Assembly: GCF_014205135.1 (NCBI RefSeq)
Contig: NZ_JACHMY010000001.1
Location: forward strand, 3,348,001-3,412,000
From: Kribbella italica
Lineage (GTDB): Bacteria > Actinomycetota > Actinomycetes > Propionibacteriales > Kribbellaceae
Reading direction: 5' to 3'
DNA length: 64,000 nt
The notes under the pieces were generated by a model that was not told the DNA's origin, made no database searches, and saw nothing but the letters and a program-made list of their open reading frames with translations. A program made the position numbers and the translations under genes. Positions within the stretch are counted from its first letter, which is position 1, and each line of letters begins with the position of its first letter. This document shows positions 18,105 to 25,804 of this stretch, in pieces.

Positions 18105-18543
18105 CGTCGCCGTGGTGGGGCCGTCGCAGTCGCGGGACAGGCGCGGGGCATTCGCGGTCGCGGGACCGGCGGGCCGCGGTTCGTCGTAACGGCTTTGCCG
18201 GCGCGGCCTCGCCGACGACCAACCGCTCGACCACCTCGGGATGGGTCAGCGCAGTGAGCATCGCGATCCCGGGACCAGCCCGGGGCGGCGTCCATGGTGT
18301 CGGCTCGGGGCGCAGCACGGTCGCTGCGACTGCGAGTCCGGTGCGGGATCGTCACGGTCATCGGACCCAGCGTGGGGCGTCGCCGTGGTTGGCTCTGCGC
18401 GGGGGCGCCGCGGTCGTGGCGTCGGCCCGGGGCCACCGCTGTCGCGGGACCGGCGCCACGTCGACGACGACCAACCGCTCGACCACGTCGGATGGGTCAG
18501 CACGGTGAGCATCACGATCTCGGACCAGCGGGGGCGGCGTCCC
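18105..18543. repeat. Two degenerate tandem repeat units in the gap between methyltransferase and LysM genes
   Basis: The 629-bp gap 18044-18672 has no convincing gene. It holds two copies of a block about 250-280 bp apart. Matching anchors are cgtcgccgtggt (18105 region and 18377 region), tcgcgggaccggcg (18157 and 18441) and a near-identical 80-bp segment (18213-18293 and 18465-18542) starting cgacgaccaaccgctcgacc. On the minus strand the first copy reads ALTHPEVVERLVVGEA, which resembles the segment after the nucleophile elbow of epoxide hydrolase/dehalogenase-type alpha/beta hydrolases. The second copy is frame-shifted. These may be decayed, duplicated gene fragments; this is weak inference. 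Confidence 0.55.
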
Positions 18544-18672
18544 TCGTGATCTGCGCGGGGCGCTGGGCGCGTTGTCGTTGGGGCCGCGAGACCAGCACCG
18601 GCGGGGTCCGTCTTTGCATCCGGCGTACTGCGCAAGCGGCGCCCAGCGGACTACGCGGGCGGGGACGTCGTA

Positions 18673-19179
18673 CTAGCGGACGGGGACGTCGATCAGTTGG
18701 CCGGGGACGACGTCGGCGGCGGTGCGGAGGTTGTTGAGGTCGGCGATCTGCTCGACGACGGCGGCGGGGTTGTCCGAGGGGTTGGTGGTCTGGGCGATCG
18801 ACCACAGGGTGTCGCCCGCGCCGACCTGCACCTGGACGGTCCTGGTGAACTGCGGCTCCGGTTCGAGTGCTCCGGCGACACGCAGGCCCAGTACGGCGAT
18901 GGCCGCGCCGAAGATCAGCACCGACAGGGTGGTGAGCACCGCGCGCCCACGGCGGGTGAGTTGCAGGGCCGACGGCTCGATCTCGGCGACCTGCTGCCGG
19001 CCCGCCGGGCGGTGGACGCGGAGCTGCGGCCGCGGCTCGAGGTCAGGGCCGGAGCAGGCGCGCACCGTCAGCCGGTCGGTCGTCGTCCCGTCGATGCGGT
19101 GACGGCGCGGGACCACGGGCACGACGGGAGGAACGCCCACTTCCGGCGCACTTGTTGTTTCCAGAGCCGTTGTGCTCAT
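18673..19179 (-). CDS. LysM-domain membrane protein, probable SOS-induced cell-division inhibitor (ChiZ/DivS/YneA-like)
   Basis: A 168-residue protein with a long N-terminal cytoplasmic part, one membrane helix (about residues 83-103, VLTTLSVLIFGAAIAVLGL) and a C-terminal extracytoplasmic LysM domain (about 118-166). The LysM motifs are VGAGDTLWSIAQ, ADLNNLRTA and VVPGQLIDVP. LysM binds peptidoglycan. The start ATG 19179 is preceded by GGAGGA. It is divergent from lexA, and two adjacent SOS boxes lie 100-135 bp upstream. This is the arrangement of Rv2719c (ChiZ) in mycobacteria and divS in corynebacteria, which block division during DNA damage. The role is inferred from architecture and position; residue-level similarity cannot be tested here. 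Confidence 0.85.
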   Translation of the reverse strand: MSTTALETTSAPEVGVPPVVPVVPRRHRIDGTTTDRLTVRACSGPDLEPRPQLRVHRPAGRQQVAEIEPSALQLTRRGRAVLTTLSVLIFGAAIAVLGLRVAGALEPEPQFTRTVQVQVGAGDTLWSIAQTTNPSDNPAAVVEQIADLNNLRTAADVVPGQLIDVPVR

Positions 19180-19281
19180 CGGATCCTCCAGACCCTCGTC
19201 CAGACCGTGCCATACCTGTCGATCCCTGCTGTCGATCTCTGTCTACCCGGACCCTCCGACAGTTTCTGAAGCCGGACCGAC

Positions 19282-19297
19282 CCGAACACCTGTTCGA
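19282..19297. promoter_or_regulatory. LexA-binding SOS box 1
   Basis: The sequence ccgaacacctgttcga matches the actinobacterial/Gram-positive SOS box TCGAACnnnnGTTCGA at 11 of 12 defined positions. It abuts a second box directly downstream and lies on the LysM-gene side of the intergenic region. Confidence 0.85.
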
Positions 19298-19313
19298 TCG
19301 AACGTCTGTACGA
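19298..19313. promoter_or_regulatory. LexA-binding SOS box 2
   Basis: The sequence tcgaacgtctgtacga has one mismatch to TCGAACnnnnGTTCGA. It is contiguous with box 1, so two LexA dimers could bind side by side. Both probably silence the leftward LysM gene. Confidence 0.8.
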
Positions 19314-19421
19314 ATGATTAACCGCCGACCGCCCGATCCGCAACTGTTCCAACCAGGACACGCCGAGGAAATTCCCGCTCTATAACCCGACACACGAACA
19401 AACGTGCGAACCGACACGCCT

Positions 19422-19437
19422 TCGAACAGATGTTTGA
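19422..19437. promoter_or_regulatory. LexA-binding SOS box 3 (lexA autoregulation)
   Basis: The sequence tcgaacagatgtttga has one mismatch to TCGAACnnnnGTTCGA. It overlaps the proposed -35 element of lexA, 102 bp before the lexA start codon. A weaker candidate with two mismatches, acgaacaaacgtgcga, lies at 19394-19409. Confidence 0.85.
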
Positions 19438-19462
19438 AGAATCTCAGGATTCGGTCTAACGT
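19434..19462 (+). promoter_or_regulatory. Candidate lexA promoter
   Basis: TTGAAG (19434-19439) and TAACGT (19457-19462) are separated by 17 bp, a normal sigma-70-type layout. The -35 element overlaps SOS box 3, so LexA binding would occlude the polymerase. This explains autorepression. Confidence 0.5.
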
Positions 19463-19538
19463 CGTGCTCAGTCGACCACGCAAGGCCGGGCCCGAGTGAC
19501 TCCTCAGGCGCGACCCCCGACCCGAGGAGTTACCACCG

Positions 19539-20327
19539 ATGGCCAGGACGAGCGGTTCCAGCAAGGGCAGCGGTTCGAGCAAGGACAGCGGCACCGCCCG
19601 CGGCGCCACCGAGCCGACCGTTTCCGAGCTGCCCGACGGCCCGGCCGACGCGACCGGCCTGACTCCGCGCCAGCGCCGGGTGCTGGACGTCATCCGTGAC
19701 TCCGTCGACAGCCGGGGGTACCCGCCCTCGATGCGCGAGATCGGCGAGAAGGTCGGCCTGACCAGTTCCTCCTCGGTCTCCCATCAGCTGCGCGTGCTGG
19801 AGCAGAAGGGCCTGCTGCGCCGCGACCCGAACCGGCCACGCGCCATCGAGGTCCGCTATCCGGGCGAAGTCGCCGACGCGGCGCGTCGCGGTTCGCTGGG
19901 CTCGGTCCGGCAGACGTCGTACGACGAGACCGGCGCCGGCGACGCGCACCCGGCCGCGGTGTACGTGCCGGTGGTCGGCCAGATCGCCGCCGGAAACCCG
20001 ATCCTGGCCGAGCAGGACATCGAGGAGGTCTTCCCGTTGCCCAAGGCAATGGTCGGCGAGGGCACGCTGTTCATGCTGAAGGTCAAGGGTGAGTCGATGA
20101 TCGAGGCGGCGATCTGCGACGGCGACTGGGTGGTCGTGCGCCAGGAGCAGACCGCGGAGAACGGTGACATCGTCGCCGCCATGATCGACGGCGAGGCGAC
20201 GGTGAAGACGTTCAAGAAGACCGCGAACGAGATCTGGCTGCTGCCGCACAACCCGGCGTTCGAGCCGATCGACGGCCACGACGCGACCATTCTCGGAAAG
20301 GTCGTAACAGTTCTGCGGCGTGTCTGA
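19539..20327 (+). CDS. lexA: SOS repressor LexA
   Basis: Represses DNA-damage genes and self-cleaves when stimulated by RecA-DNA filaments. The protein is 262 residues. A Ser/Gly-rich extension (1-38) precedes the winged helix DNA-binding domain (about 40-105, with [24 protein letters not shown]). The C-terminal S24-like peptidase follows. The cleavage bond is A151-G152 (QIAAGNP), the nucleophile S186 (KGESMIEA) and the general base K223 (EATVKTF). The extension of about 35 residues is typical of some actinomycete LexA proteins. It is divergent from the LysM gene and controlled by the SOS boxes upstream. The glutathione peroxidase gene follows 48 bp later. Confidence 0.98.
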   Translation: MARTSGSSKGSGSSKDSGTARGATEPTVSELPDGPADATGLTPRQRRVLDVIRDSVDSRGYPPSMREIGEKVGLTSSSSVSHQLRVLEQKGLLRRDPNRPRAIEVRYPGEVADAARRGSLGSVRQTSYDETGAGDAHPAAVYVPVVGQIAAGNPILAEQDIEEVFPLPKAMVGEGTLFMLKVKGESMIEAAICDGDWVVVRQEQTAENGDIVAAMIDGEATVKTFKKTANEIWLLPHNPAFEPIDGHDATILGKVVTVLRRV

Positions 20328-20375
20328 CATCTCAGACGGCGAGCGAAGTCGGGCGTGTCGTGTCAGCATTGAGCT

Positions 20376-20891
20376 ATGACGACTGTCTATGACTTCAGCG
20401 CCAAACGGATCGAAGGCAATGAACAGTCTCTTGCCGACTTCCGTGACCAGGTGCTCCTGGTGGTGAACACGGCATCGCAGTGCAGCCAGACCCCGCAGTA
20501 CACGGGTCTGCAGAAGCTCTACAAGGGATACCGGAAACAAGGCTTTTCGGTGCTGGGCTTCCCCTGCGACCAGTTCGGCCACCAGGAGCCGGGCGACGAG
20601 AACGAGATCGCGAACTTCTGCTCGACGATCTATCACGTGACGTTCCCGATGTTCGCCAAGATCGACGTGAACGGGTCCAAGACCCTGCCGCTGTACAACT
20701 GGCTCAAGCGCGAGGCCGGCGGGCTGCTCGGGGGGCGGATCAAATGGAACTTCACCAAGTTCCTGATCGGCCGCGACGGGGTGGTGATCGCCCGCTACGC
20801 ACCGACCGCGACACCGGAAAAGCTGGCAGACAAGGTCGAAGCGGCACTTGCGATGCCGGCGCCCAGTCGCCAGCAGGAGTCCGGGGACTGA
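20376..20891 (+). CDS. Glutathione peroxidase-family thiol peroxidase
   Basis: A 171-residue cytoplasmic peroxidase of the GPx/thioredoxin fold that reduces hydroperoxides, probably with thioredoxin since actinomycetes lack glutathione. The peroxidatic cysteine is in NTASQCSQTPQY, where most bacterial homologues have ASKCGLTPQY. The catalytic Gln/Trp partners are visible in FPCDQFGHQEPG and KWNFTKFLI. The cysteine in FPCDQF may serve as the second redox cysteine. The start ATG 20376 fits the family N-terminus (YDFSAKRIEG). It follows lexA on the same strand, but the 48-bp gap gives no proof of an operon. Confidence 0.9.
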   Translation: MTTVYDFSAKRIEGNEQSLADFRDQVLLVVNTASQCSQTPQYTGLQKLYKGYRKQGFSVLGFPCDQFGHQEPGDENEIANFCSTIYHVTFPMFAKIDVNGSKTLPLYNWLKREAGGLLGGRIKWNFTKFLIGRDGVVIARYAPTATPEKLADKVEAALAMPAPSRQQESGD

Positions 20892-21017
20892 TCAGGCGTT
20901 TGTTCGGCGGGAATCTGGAACTCGGTGGATTCGATTCCCTTCGACAAAGAATGCTTCAGTGTCGCAGGGGTTTGCGGGTGTTTGGCTGGCGGATGGGATT
21001 GATTGGTCTGCCGAGAT

Positions 21018-21500
21018 CCGGGCTGGTACTTGGTACGGCGCGGGCGAACTGCTGTGGGGGGCGAGGTCGCGTCGCCCGCTGTCGTGTGGCGAGGTCGCGT
21101 CGTGTTGCGAGGTCGCGTCGCTGTCAGGTGGCGAGGTCGGGGTCCGCAAACGTCTGGGCTGGCCGGTGAGACTGGTTGGTCGACTGGGAACCGGGCTGGT
21201 ACTTGCTGTCGTGCCTGCGAGCGCAGGAAACCGCCGTGGTGCGGGCGAGGTCGCGACGCTCGCTGTAGTGCGGCGAGGCCCGGGGCACAAGCGTCTGAGC
21301 GGGCCGGTGAGATTGGCCGACGGCCCGGAGCCCGGGTTGGTACTTGCTGTGGTGCTGGCGAGCGCGCGGGTCGGCTGTGGTGCGGGCCAGGTCGCGACGC
21401 TCGCTGTGGCGAGGTCGGGGCCGCGAGCGTACGGGCGAGCCGGTGGAACTGCTCGGTGGGCCGGGGTCCGGGCTGGCACTTGGTGTGGTGCGGGTGAGCG
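21018..21500. repeat. Four degenerate ~140-bp tandem repeat units between gpx and the ligase gene
   Basis: The 716-bp gap 20892-21607 contains no convincing gene. An anchor ccggg(c/t)tgg(t/c)acttg recurs at 21018, 21191, 21332 and 21468, giving spacings of 173, 141 and 136 bp. Each copy is followed by gcgaggtcgcgacgctcgct-like text. On the minus strand two units read ERRDLARTTA...SKYQPG...QSHRPAQT, and other frames are also open, so the open frames reflect base composition. No similarity to the 72-bp array on the other side of the ligase gene is evident. Confidence 0.7.
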
Positions 21501-21607
21501 TGTGAACTGCCGCGTGCGGGTGAGCGCGGGAGTTGCTGTGGTGCGGAGAGGTCGCGGCGCTTGCGTGGTGCGGCGGGTTCGCGGCCAACTGTGGCGCTTC
21601 TGTGGGT

Positions 21608-22576
21608 TTAGTGGGTTACGGATTCGGGGTTGATGTCGAGGCGGAGGCCTCGCCAGACGGGGTGGCGTAGGCGGCCGTCGGCGGCCCAGCCGGAGTAGGT
21701 GACTTCGGCGACGAGCAGGGGGTCCAGCCAGTGGGCGGCGCGGCGGTCGCCGGCGGGGATGGTGGAGGCGTCGAAGGGTGGCTTGTCGATCTCCAGGCCG
21801 GCCAGTTCCGCGCCGAGGAGGTCGAGCATTGCGAAGTCGAGGCCGGAGCCGACCTTGCCGATCAGCACCAGGCGGCCGCTGTCGTCGTACGCGCCGCAGT
21901 ACAGCGAGCCGATCCGGCCTTCCCGGTTCCCCTCCCCCGGGTGCCAGCCGCAGAGCACGACGTCGCGTGTCTGCGCCGGTTTCACTTTGATCCAGTCCGA
22001 ACTGCGCCTGCCTGCCAGGTACCGCGACCTGCGGCGCTTGGCGACCACGCCTTCCAGCCCGTTCGCGGCCGACAGGCCGAGTGCCTCCTCGCCGTCGTGG
22101 TACGCCGCCGGCACCTCCCAGAACGGGTCGTCGAGCTCGAGCGACTCCAGCAGCGCCCGGCGGTCGTCGTATGTTGCCTCCAGCAATGATTTTCCGTCGA
22201 GCCGCAGTACGTCGAAGACGCGCACCGACACGGGTACCTGCAGGATCAGCTGTTTCAGCTGCCGCGGGTCGCGCACGTGCATCCGTCGCTGCAACAACCC
22301 GAACGACGGCGCGCCGTTCTCGTCGAGCGTGACGATCTCACCGTCCAGTACGGCGGGCAACTGCAGGCCCGAGGCCTCGGTCAGTCCGAGCAGCTCGGGG
22401 TAACCCCCGGAAACGTCCCGGCTGTTCCGCGACCAGAGCCGGCAGCCGTTCGCGTCCACCTCCGCGATCACGCGGATGCCGTCCCATTTCAGCTCGTACG
22501 CCCAGTCGGCTCCGGTCGGCATCGTGCCCAGGGACGCCATCATCGGGAGCACAGGAGGAGCCGCCGAAGGGCTCAT
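21608..22576 (-). CDS. ATP-dependent DNA ligase (LigC/LigD ligase-domain type)
   Basis: Seals nicks or double-strand break ends using ATP; in actinomycetes such stand-alone ligases accompany Ku-type end joining. The 322-residue protein has an adenylation domain with the nucleophile K30 in YELKWDGIR (motif I), DGEIVTL (motif III), GLEGVVAKRRRSRY (motif IV) and WIKVKP (motif V). A C-terminal OB domain follows. There is no polymerase or nuclease domain, so it is not a full LigD. The start ATG 22576 overlaps the stop of the upstream repeat-containing ORF as ATGA. No Ku gene is in the window. Confidence 0.92.
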   Translation of the reverse strand: MSPSAAPPVLPMMASLGTMPTGADWAYELKWDGIRVIAEVDANGCRLWSRNSRDVSGGYPELLGLTEASGLQLPAVLDGEIVTLDENGAPSFGLLQRRMHVRDPRQLKQLILQVPVSVRVFDVLRLDGKSLLEATYDDRRALLESLELDDPFWEVPAAYHDGEEALGLSAANGLEGVVAKRRRSRYLAGRRSSDWIKVKPAQTRDVVLCGWHPGEGNREGRIGSLYCGAYDDSGRLVLIGKVGSGLDFAMLDLLGAELAGLEIDKPPFDASTIPAGDRRAAHWLDPLLVAEVTYSGWAADGRLRHPVWRGLRLDINPESVTH

Positions 22577-23421
22577 CGGACGTCACCTCCGGTCCGCGGC
22601 GACAACCCGGTGAGGTTCAACTCCACATCACCCCAGCTACAAGCCGCCAACCGCACGAGGCGCTCAGCCCGGCCGTCCGATGCAGGACATCTGAAGCCCG
22701 GCGTGCGGAGCCAAGGGCCACGGAGCCGGCGCCGGGGAGCGGCGGCGTACCGGGCCGGCACAGGCATAGGCGTCGCGGGTGCGTCAGCGGGCCGGACCGC
22801 TGGGGGCAGCTGCGGCCTGGAGATGCTGCGCAGGCGGGCTGCGGGACGCGCCCGGGCGATGAGCCGGACAGGAGCGGGCAACTGCGGCGTGGAAATGCTG
22901 CGGGGACGGAGAGCGAGACGCGCGCGGTCAACGCGCCGGACCGGCGCGGGCAACTGTCGCGGAGGGATGTTGCGCAGGCGGGCTGCGGGAGACGCGTGGT
23001 CGACGGGTCGGACAGCCGCGGGCAAGTGCCGCGGGGAGATGCCGCGTAGGCGGAGAACAGGACGCACCTGGCTGCCGGGCCGGGCAGGCGCGAGCAACTG
23101 CGACGTCAAGATGTTGCGCGGGCGGAGAACGAGACGCGTCTGATCCACGCGCAGTACAGCCACGAGCAACTGCCGCGTGGAGACGGTGCCCGGGCCGAGA
23201 GCGGGACGCGCCTGGGCGACGGGCCGGACAGGCACGAGCAACTGTCGCGTGGGGGTGATGCGCGGGTGGAGAGCCGGACGCGCCTGGTCGGCGGGCTGGG
23301 TAGGTGGGGGCAATTGTGGTGTGGGGATGGTGTGCGGGTGGGGAGCGAGACGACGCGCGTGGTCGGGGGGCTGGGCGGGTGGGGAATGCGGCAGCGTGGG
23401 GTGACCGGGCGCGGGGGGCAT
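22573..23421 (-). CDS. Possible basic, Pro/Arg-rich 24-residue-repeat protein coupled to dinG and the ligase
   Basis: An unrecognised 282-codon ORF. Its ATG overlaps the dinG stop (TGATG at 23423-23419) and its TGA overlaps the ligase ATG (ATGA at 22576-22573), the junctions expected of a translated middle gene. About eight 24-residue units fill most of it, with a pattern near QLPAPVRPVDQARPALRPRSIS. No signal peptide or membrane segment is visible, and it is strongly basic. Against it being real: third-codon GC is lower than in neighbours (recurrent TTG, CGT, GCT, CCT), repeat units differ mostly by amino-acid changes, and the opposite strand is also partly open. Treat as hypothetical; it could be an intergenic minisatellite that happens to stay open. 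Confidence 0.45.
   Translation of the reverse strand: MPPAPGHPTLPHSPPAQPPDHARRLAPHPHTIPTPQLPPPTQPADQARPALHPRITPTRQLLVPVRPVAQARPALGPGTVSTRQLLVAVLRVDQTRLVLRPRNILTSQLLAPARPGSQVRPVLRLRGISPRHLPAAVRPVDHASPAARLRNIPPRQLPAPVRRVDRARLALRPRSISTPQLPAPVRLIARARPAARLRSISRPQLPPAVRPADAPATPMPVPARYAAAPRRRLRGPWLRTPGFRCPASDGRAERLVRLAACSWGDVELNLTGLSPRTGGDVR
22806..23381. repeat. 72-bp tandem repeat array, eight registers
   Basis: The anchor gca(a/g)(c/t)tg recurs at 22806, 22878, 22950, 23022, 23094, 23166, 23238 and 23310, each exactly 72 bp apart with one base variant allowed. Units are diverged (roughly 65-80% alike by eye) but none has an insertion or deletion. Since 72 is a multiple of three, the minus-strand frame of the ORF 22573-23421 is preserved throughout. 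Confidence 0.9.
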
Positions 23422-25409
23422 CAGTCGTCCTGGAGTCGTTTCAGGGCGCCGAGGACTTTCTCACGATCGGCGGTCGGCCACATCGGGGGCAAGGAGGCGC
23501 GGAGGAAGGAGCCGTAGCGAGCGGTGACGATGCGGGGGTCCAGTACGGCGACGATGCCGCGGTCGGTGGTGCGGCGGATCAGGCGGCCGGTGCCCTGGGC
23601 AAGTAACAGGGCGGCGTGGGTGGCGGCGACGGACATGAAGCCGTTGCCTCCGGCCTCGTCCACGGCGCGCTGGCGGGCCGCCATCAGTGGCTCGTCGGGG
23701 CGGGGGAACGGGATTCTGTCGATGATGACCAGGTTGCAGGTGGAGCCGGGGACGTCGAGGCCTTGCCAGAGGGACAGAGTGCCGAAGAGGGAGGTTTCGG
23801 GATCCTCGATGAACTCTCGGGAGAGTTCGTTGAGGTGGGCGTCGCCCTGGCAGAGGATCTTCAGGTCGGTCGCCTCGCGGACCGCGGCCGTGGCGGCCTC
23901 CGCGGCGCGGCGGGACGAGAACAGGCCGAGGGTGCGTCCGCCGGCGGCGGTGACCAGGTCGACGATCTCCTCGAACTGCGTCGTGCCGAGACCGTCGCGG
24001 TGCGGCGGTGGCAGGTGCTTGGCGACGTACAGGATCGCTTGTTTCTCGTACTCGAAGGGGGAACCGACGTCGAGCCCGCGCCACGGCAGCGGGCCGGTCT
24101 CGGACTCGTCGTCGAGCTCGGGCATCTCGTCGTCGTCGGCCAGCTTGTCGGCCGGACGCAGGCCGACCTGACGGGCGATCGCGTCGAAGTCGCCGCCGAG
24201 GGTGAGGGTCGCGGAGGTCAGCACGGCGGTGCGGTCCTTCAGCACCAGCTCGCGCAGCAGGCCGGCGACGGTGAGCGGCGCGATCCGCAGCTCCTTGCCG
24301 AATCGGTCACGGTCGATCAGCCAGACGACGTCCAGGGCGTTCAGCGCGGCGACGCGTTCGGCGACGTCGAAGATCTCCTTCACCGCGCCCTTCGACTGCC
24401 GCTTCGCGCCGTCGGGGTCGTCCTTGTCGTCGGACTTCTTGCCGAGGTCGGAGTAGACCGCACGGGCGGTGTCGCGGACCATCGCCGCCGCCTCGAGCAC
24501 GGCCGTGTTGGCCGCCTCGATCCGGCCCTCGCGGGACTGGTCGAGGGCGGCGCGCAGGGCGTCGGACGCGTCGATCAGGTCGTCGGCGTGGTCGTCGTCG
24601 ACGAATCGTCTCGCCCGCTTGGCGGCACGCTCGACCATCTGCGGGGACAGCTCGTCACCGGCGGCGCCCGTCACGCGGGCGGGGAGCTCGTGGGCCTCGT
24701 CGACGATCACGACGTCGTGCTCGGGGAGGACGGTGCGGTTCTCGAAGGCGTCGATCGAGAGCAGGGCGTGGTTGGTGATGACGATGTCGGCCTTGCGGGC
24801 CTGCTCCTTGGCCTTCTCGGCGAAGCACTCCTCGCCGTACGGGCACTTCTGCGCGCCGAGGCACTCGCGGGCGGCGATCGCCACCTGCTGCCAGGCTTGG
24901 TACTGGTGGGAGGGCGCGTGGTCGCGGTCGCCGGCCTCGTCGTCGAGCAGCTGCTGCTCGGCCCATTCGCGCAGCTCGACCACCTGCTGGCCGATCGCGC
25001 CGGACGGCGGGACGTCGACGAGCATGCCGTCGTCGTCCGGGGCGCCCTCGCGGACGCGGTGCAGGCAGGCGTAGTTGCTCCGGCCCTTCTGGATCGCGTA
25101 CGACGGGCGGCGCGGGAGGAGCTTCTCGGTCGCGTCGAGCAGGGCTGGTACGTCGCGGTCGACGAGCTGGGACTGGAGGGCGAGGGTTGCTGTCGAGACG
25201 ACGACTCGTCTGTTCTCGACGGCGTGGACCAGGGCGGGGACCAGGTAGCCGAGCGACTTTCCGGTGCCTGTCCCCGCTTGGATCAGGAGGTGGGAGCCGT
25301 CGTGCATGGCTCCGTCCACCGCCTCGACCATCGCGACCTGGCCTGGTCTGGTCTGACCGTTCACCCCGGAGACCGCGGCCTCCAGCAACTCGTGCACATC
25401 AACACCCAC
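23421..25409 (-). CDS. dinG: DinG-family ATP-dependent DNA helicase
   Basis: A 662-residue superfamily 2, XPD-like 5'-3' helicase involved in repair or resolution of unusual DNA structures. Walker A is QAGTGTGKS (about residues 42-50) and the DEAH box is VIVDEAHE. Four candidate iron-sulphur ligands appear as YACLHRV and then CLGAQKCPYGEEC, as in DinG/XPD. C-terminal motifs include LWQGLDVPG and QGTGRLIRRTTDRG. The start is GTG 25409 (family-like VDVHELLEAAV). It is followed by the repeat ORF (1-bp coupled) and the ATP-dependent ligase, suggesting a repair transcript near lexA. No SOS box was seen directly upstream. Confidence 0.93.
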   Translation of the reverse strand: MGVDVHELLEAAVSGVNGQTRPGQVAMVEAVDGAMHDGSHLLIQAGTGTGKSLGYLVPALVHAVENRRVVVSTATLALQSQLVDRDVPALLDATEKLLPRRPSYAIQKGRSNYACLHRVREGAPDDDGMLVDVPPSGAIGQQVVELREWAEQQLLDDEAGDRDHAPSHQYQAWQQVAIAARECLGAQKCPYGEECFAEKAKEQARKADIVITNHALLSIDAFENRTVLPEHDVVIVDEAHELPARVTGAAGDELSPQMVERAAKRARRFVDDDHADDLIDASDALRAALDQSREGRIEAANTAVLEAAAMVRDTARAVYSDLGKKSDDKDDPDGAKRQSKGAVKEIFDVAERVAALNALDVVWLIDRDRFGKELRIAPLTVAGLLRELVLKDRTAVLTSATLTLGGDFDAIARQVGLRPADKLADDDEMPELDDESETGPLPWRGLDVGSPFEYEKQAILYVAKHLPPPHRDGLGTTQFEEIVDLVTAAGGRTLGLFSSRRAAEAATAAVREATDLKILCQGDAHLNELSREFIEDPETSLFGTLSLWQGLDVPGSTCNLVIIDRIPFPRPDEPLMAARQRAVDEAGGNGFMSVAATHAALLLAQGTGRLIRRTTDRGIVAVLDPRIVTARYGSFLRASLPPMWPTADREKVLGALKRLQDD

Positions 25410-25736
25410 CAGATCACCCTAGCCGGGTGGGCGGACAAGTTTCTTCATCCTCTGGTTGTCCCTGTGGACGATCGAGAGGTCGTGGCACTGGAGGTCGGCG
25501 GCGATGCGGCCGGGGAGGTCCGGCGGGGGCTGGGGCCGCTGCGGCCGGGAAAGAGATGGAGCGGGGTAGGCCGAGTGGTTGTGGTTGGGGTGGGTGGGGG
25601 TCGGGGCGCGCCTCGAGCCAGGGGTGATGGTGGGGGCGCGCCTCGTGCCAGGGGCGGGCATGGGCCCCGGCGATGGGCCGGGGGCGGATTGAACGACTCA
25701 GTAGCCCGGCGCACTCCCTGTTACAGGCCAACAACC

Positions 25737-25775
25737 TTCAAGTACCGGCCCCCGGGTCGGTGGCCGGTACTTGAA
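25737..25775. terminator. Strong stem-loop between secDF and dinG
   Basis: Perfect 14-bp stem: ttcaagtaccggcc (25737-25750) and ggccggtacttgaa (25762-25775), loop of 11. It lies downstream of the leftward secDF gene and upstream of dinG, so it probably separates the two transcripts. The rest of the 560-bp gap 25410-25969 holds GC-rich direct repeats (a ggggcgcgcctcg(a/t)gccagggg pair near 25603 and 25634) and the minisatellite at 25805, but no gene. Confidence 0.75.
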
Positions 25776-25804
25776 AGACGTCTCAGGCGACGAGTACCCC
25801 GGCG

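Noticed and set aside
22277..23143. Plus-strand ORF across the 72-bp array with repeated Cys-containing units
   Set aside because: It is the complement of the array and begins inside the ligase gene; no ribosome site and no coupling, unlike the minus-strand frame.
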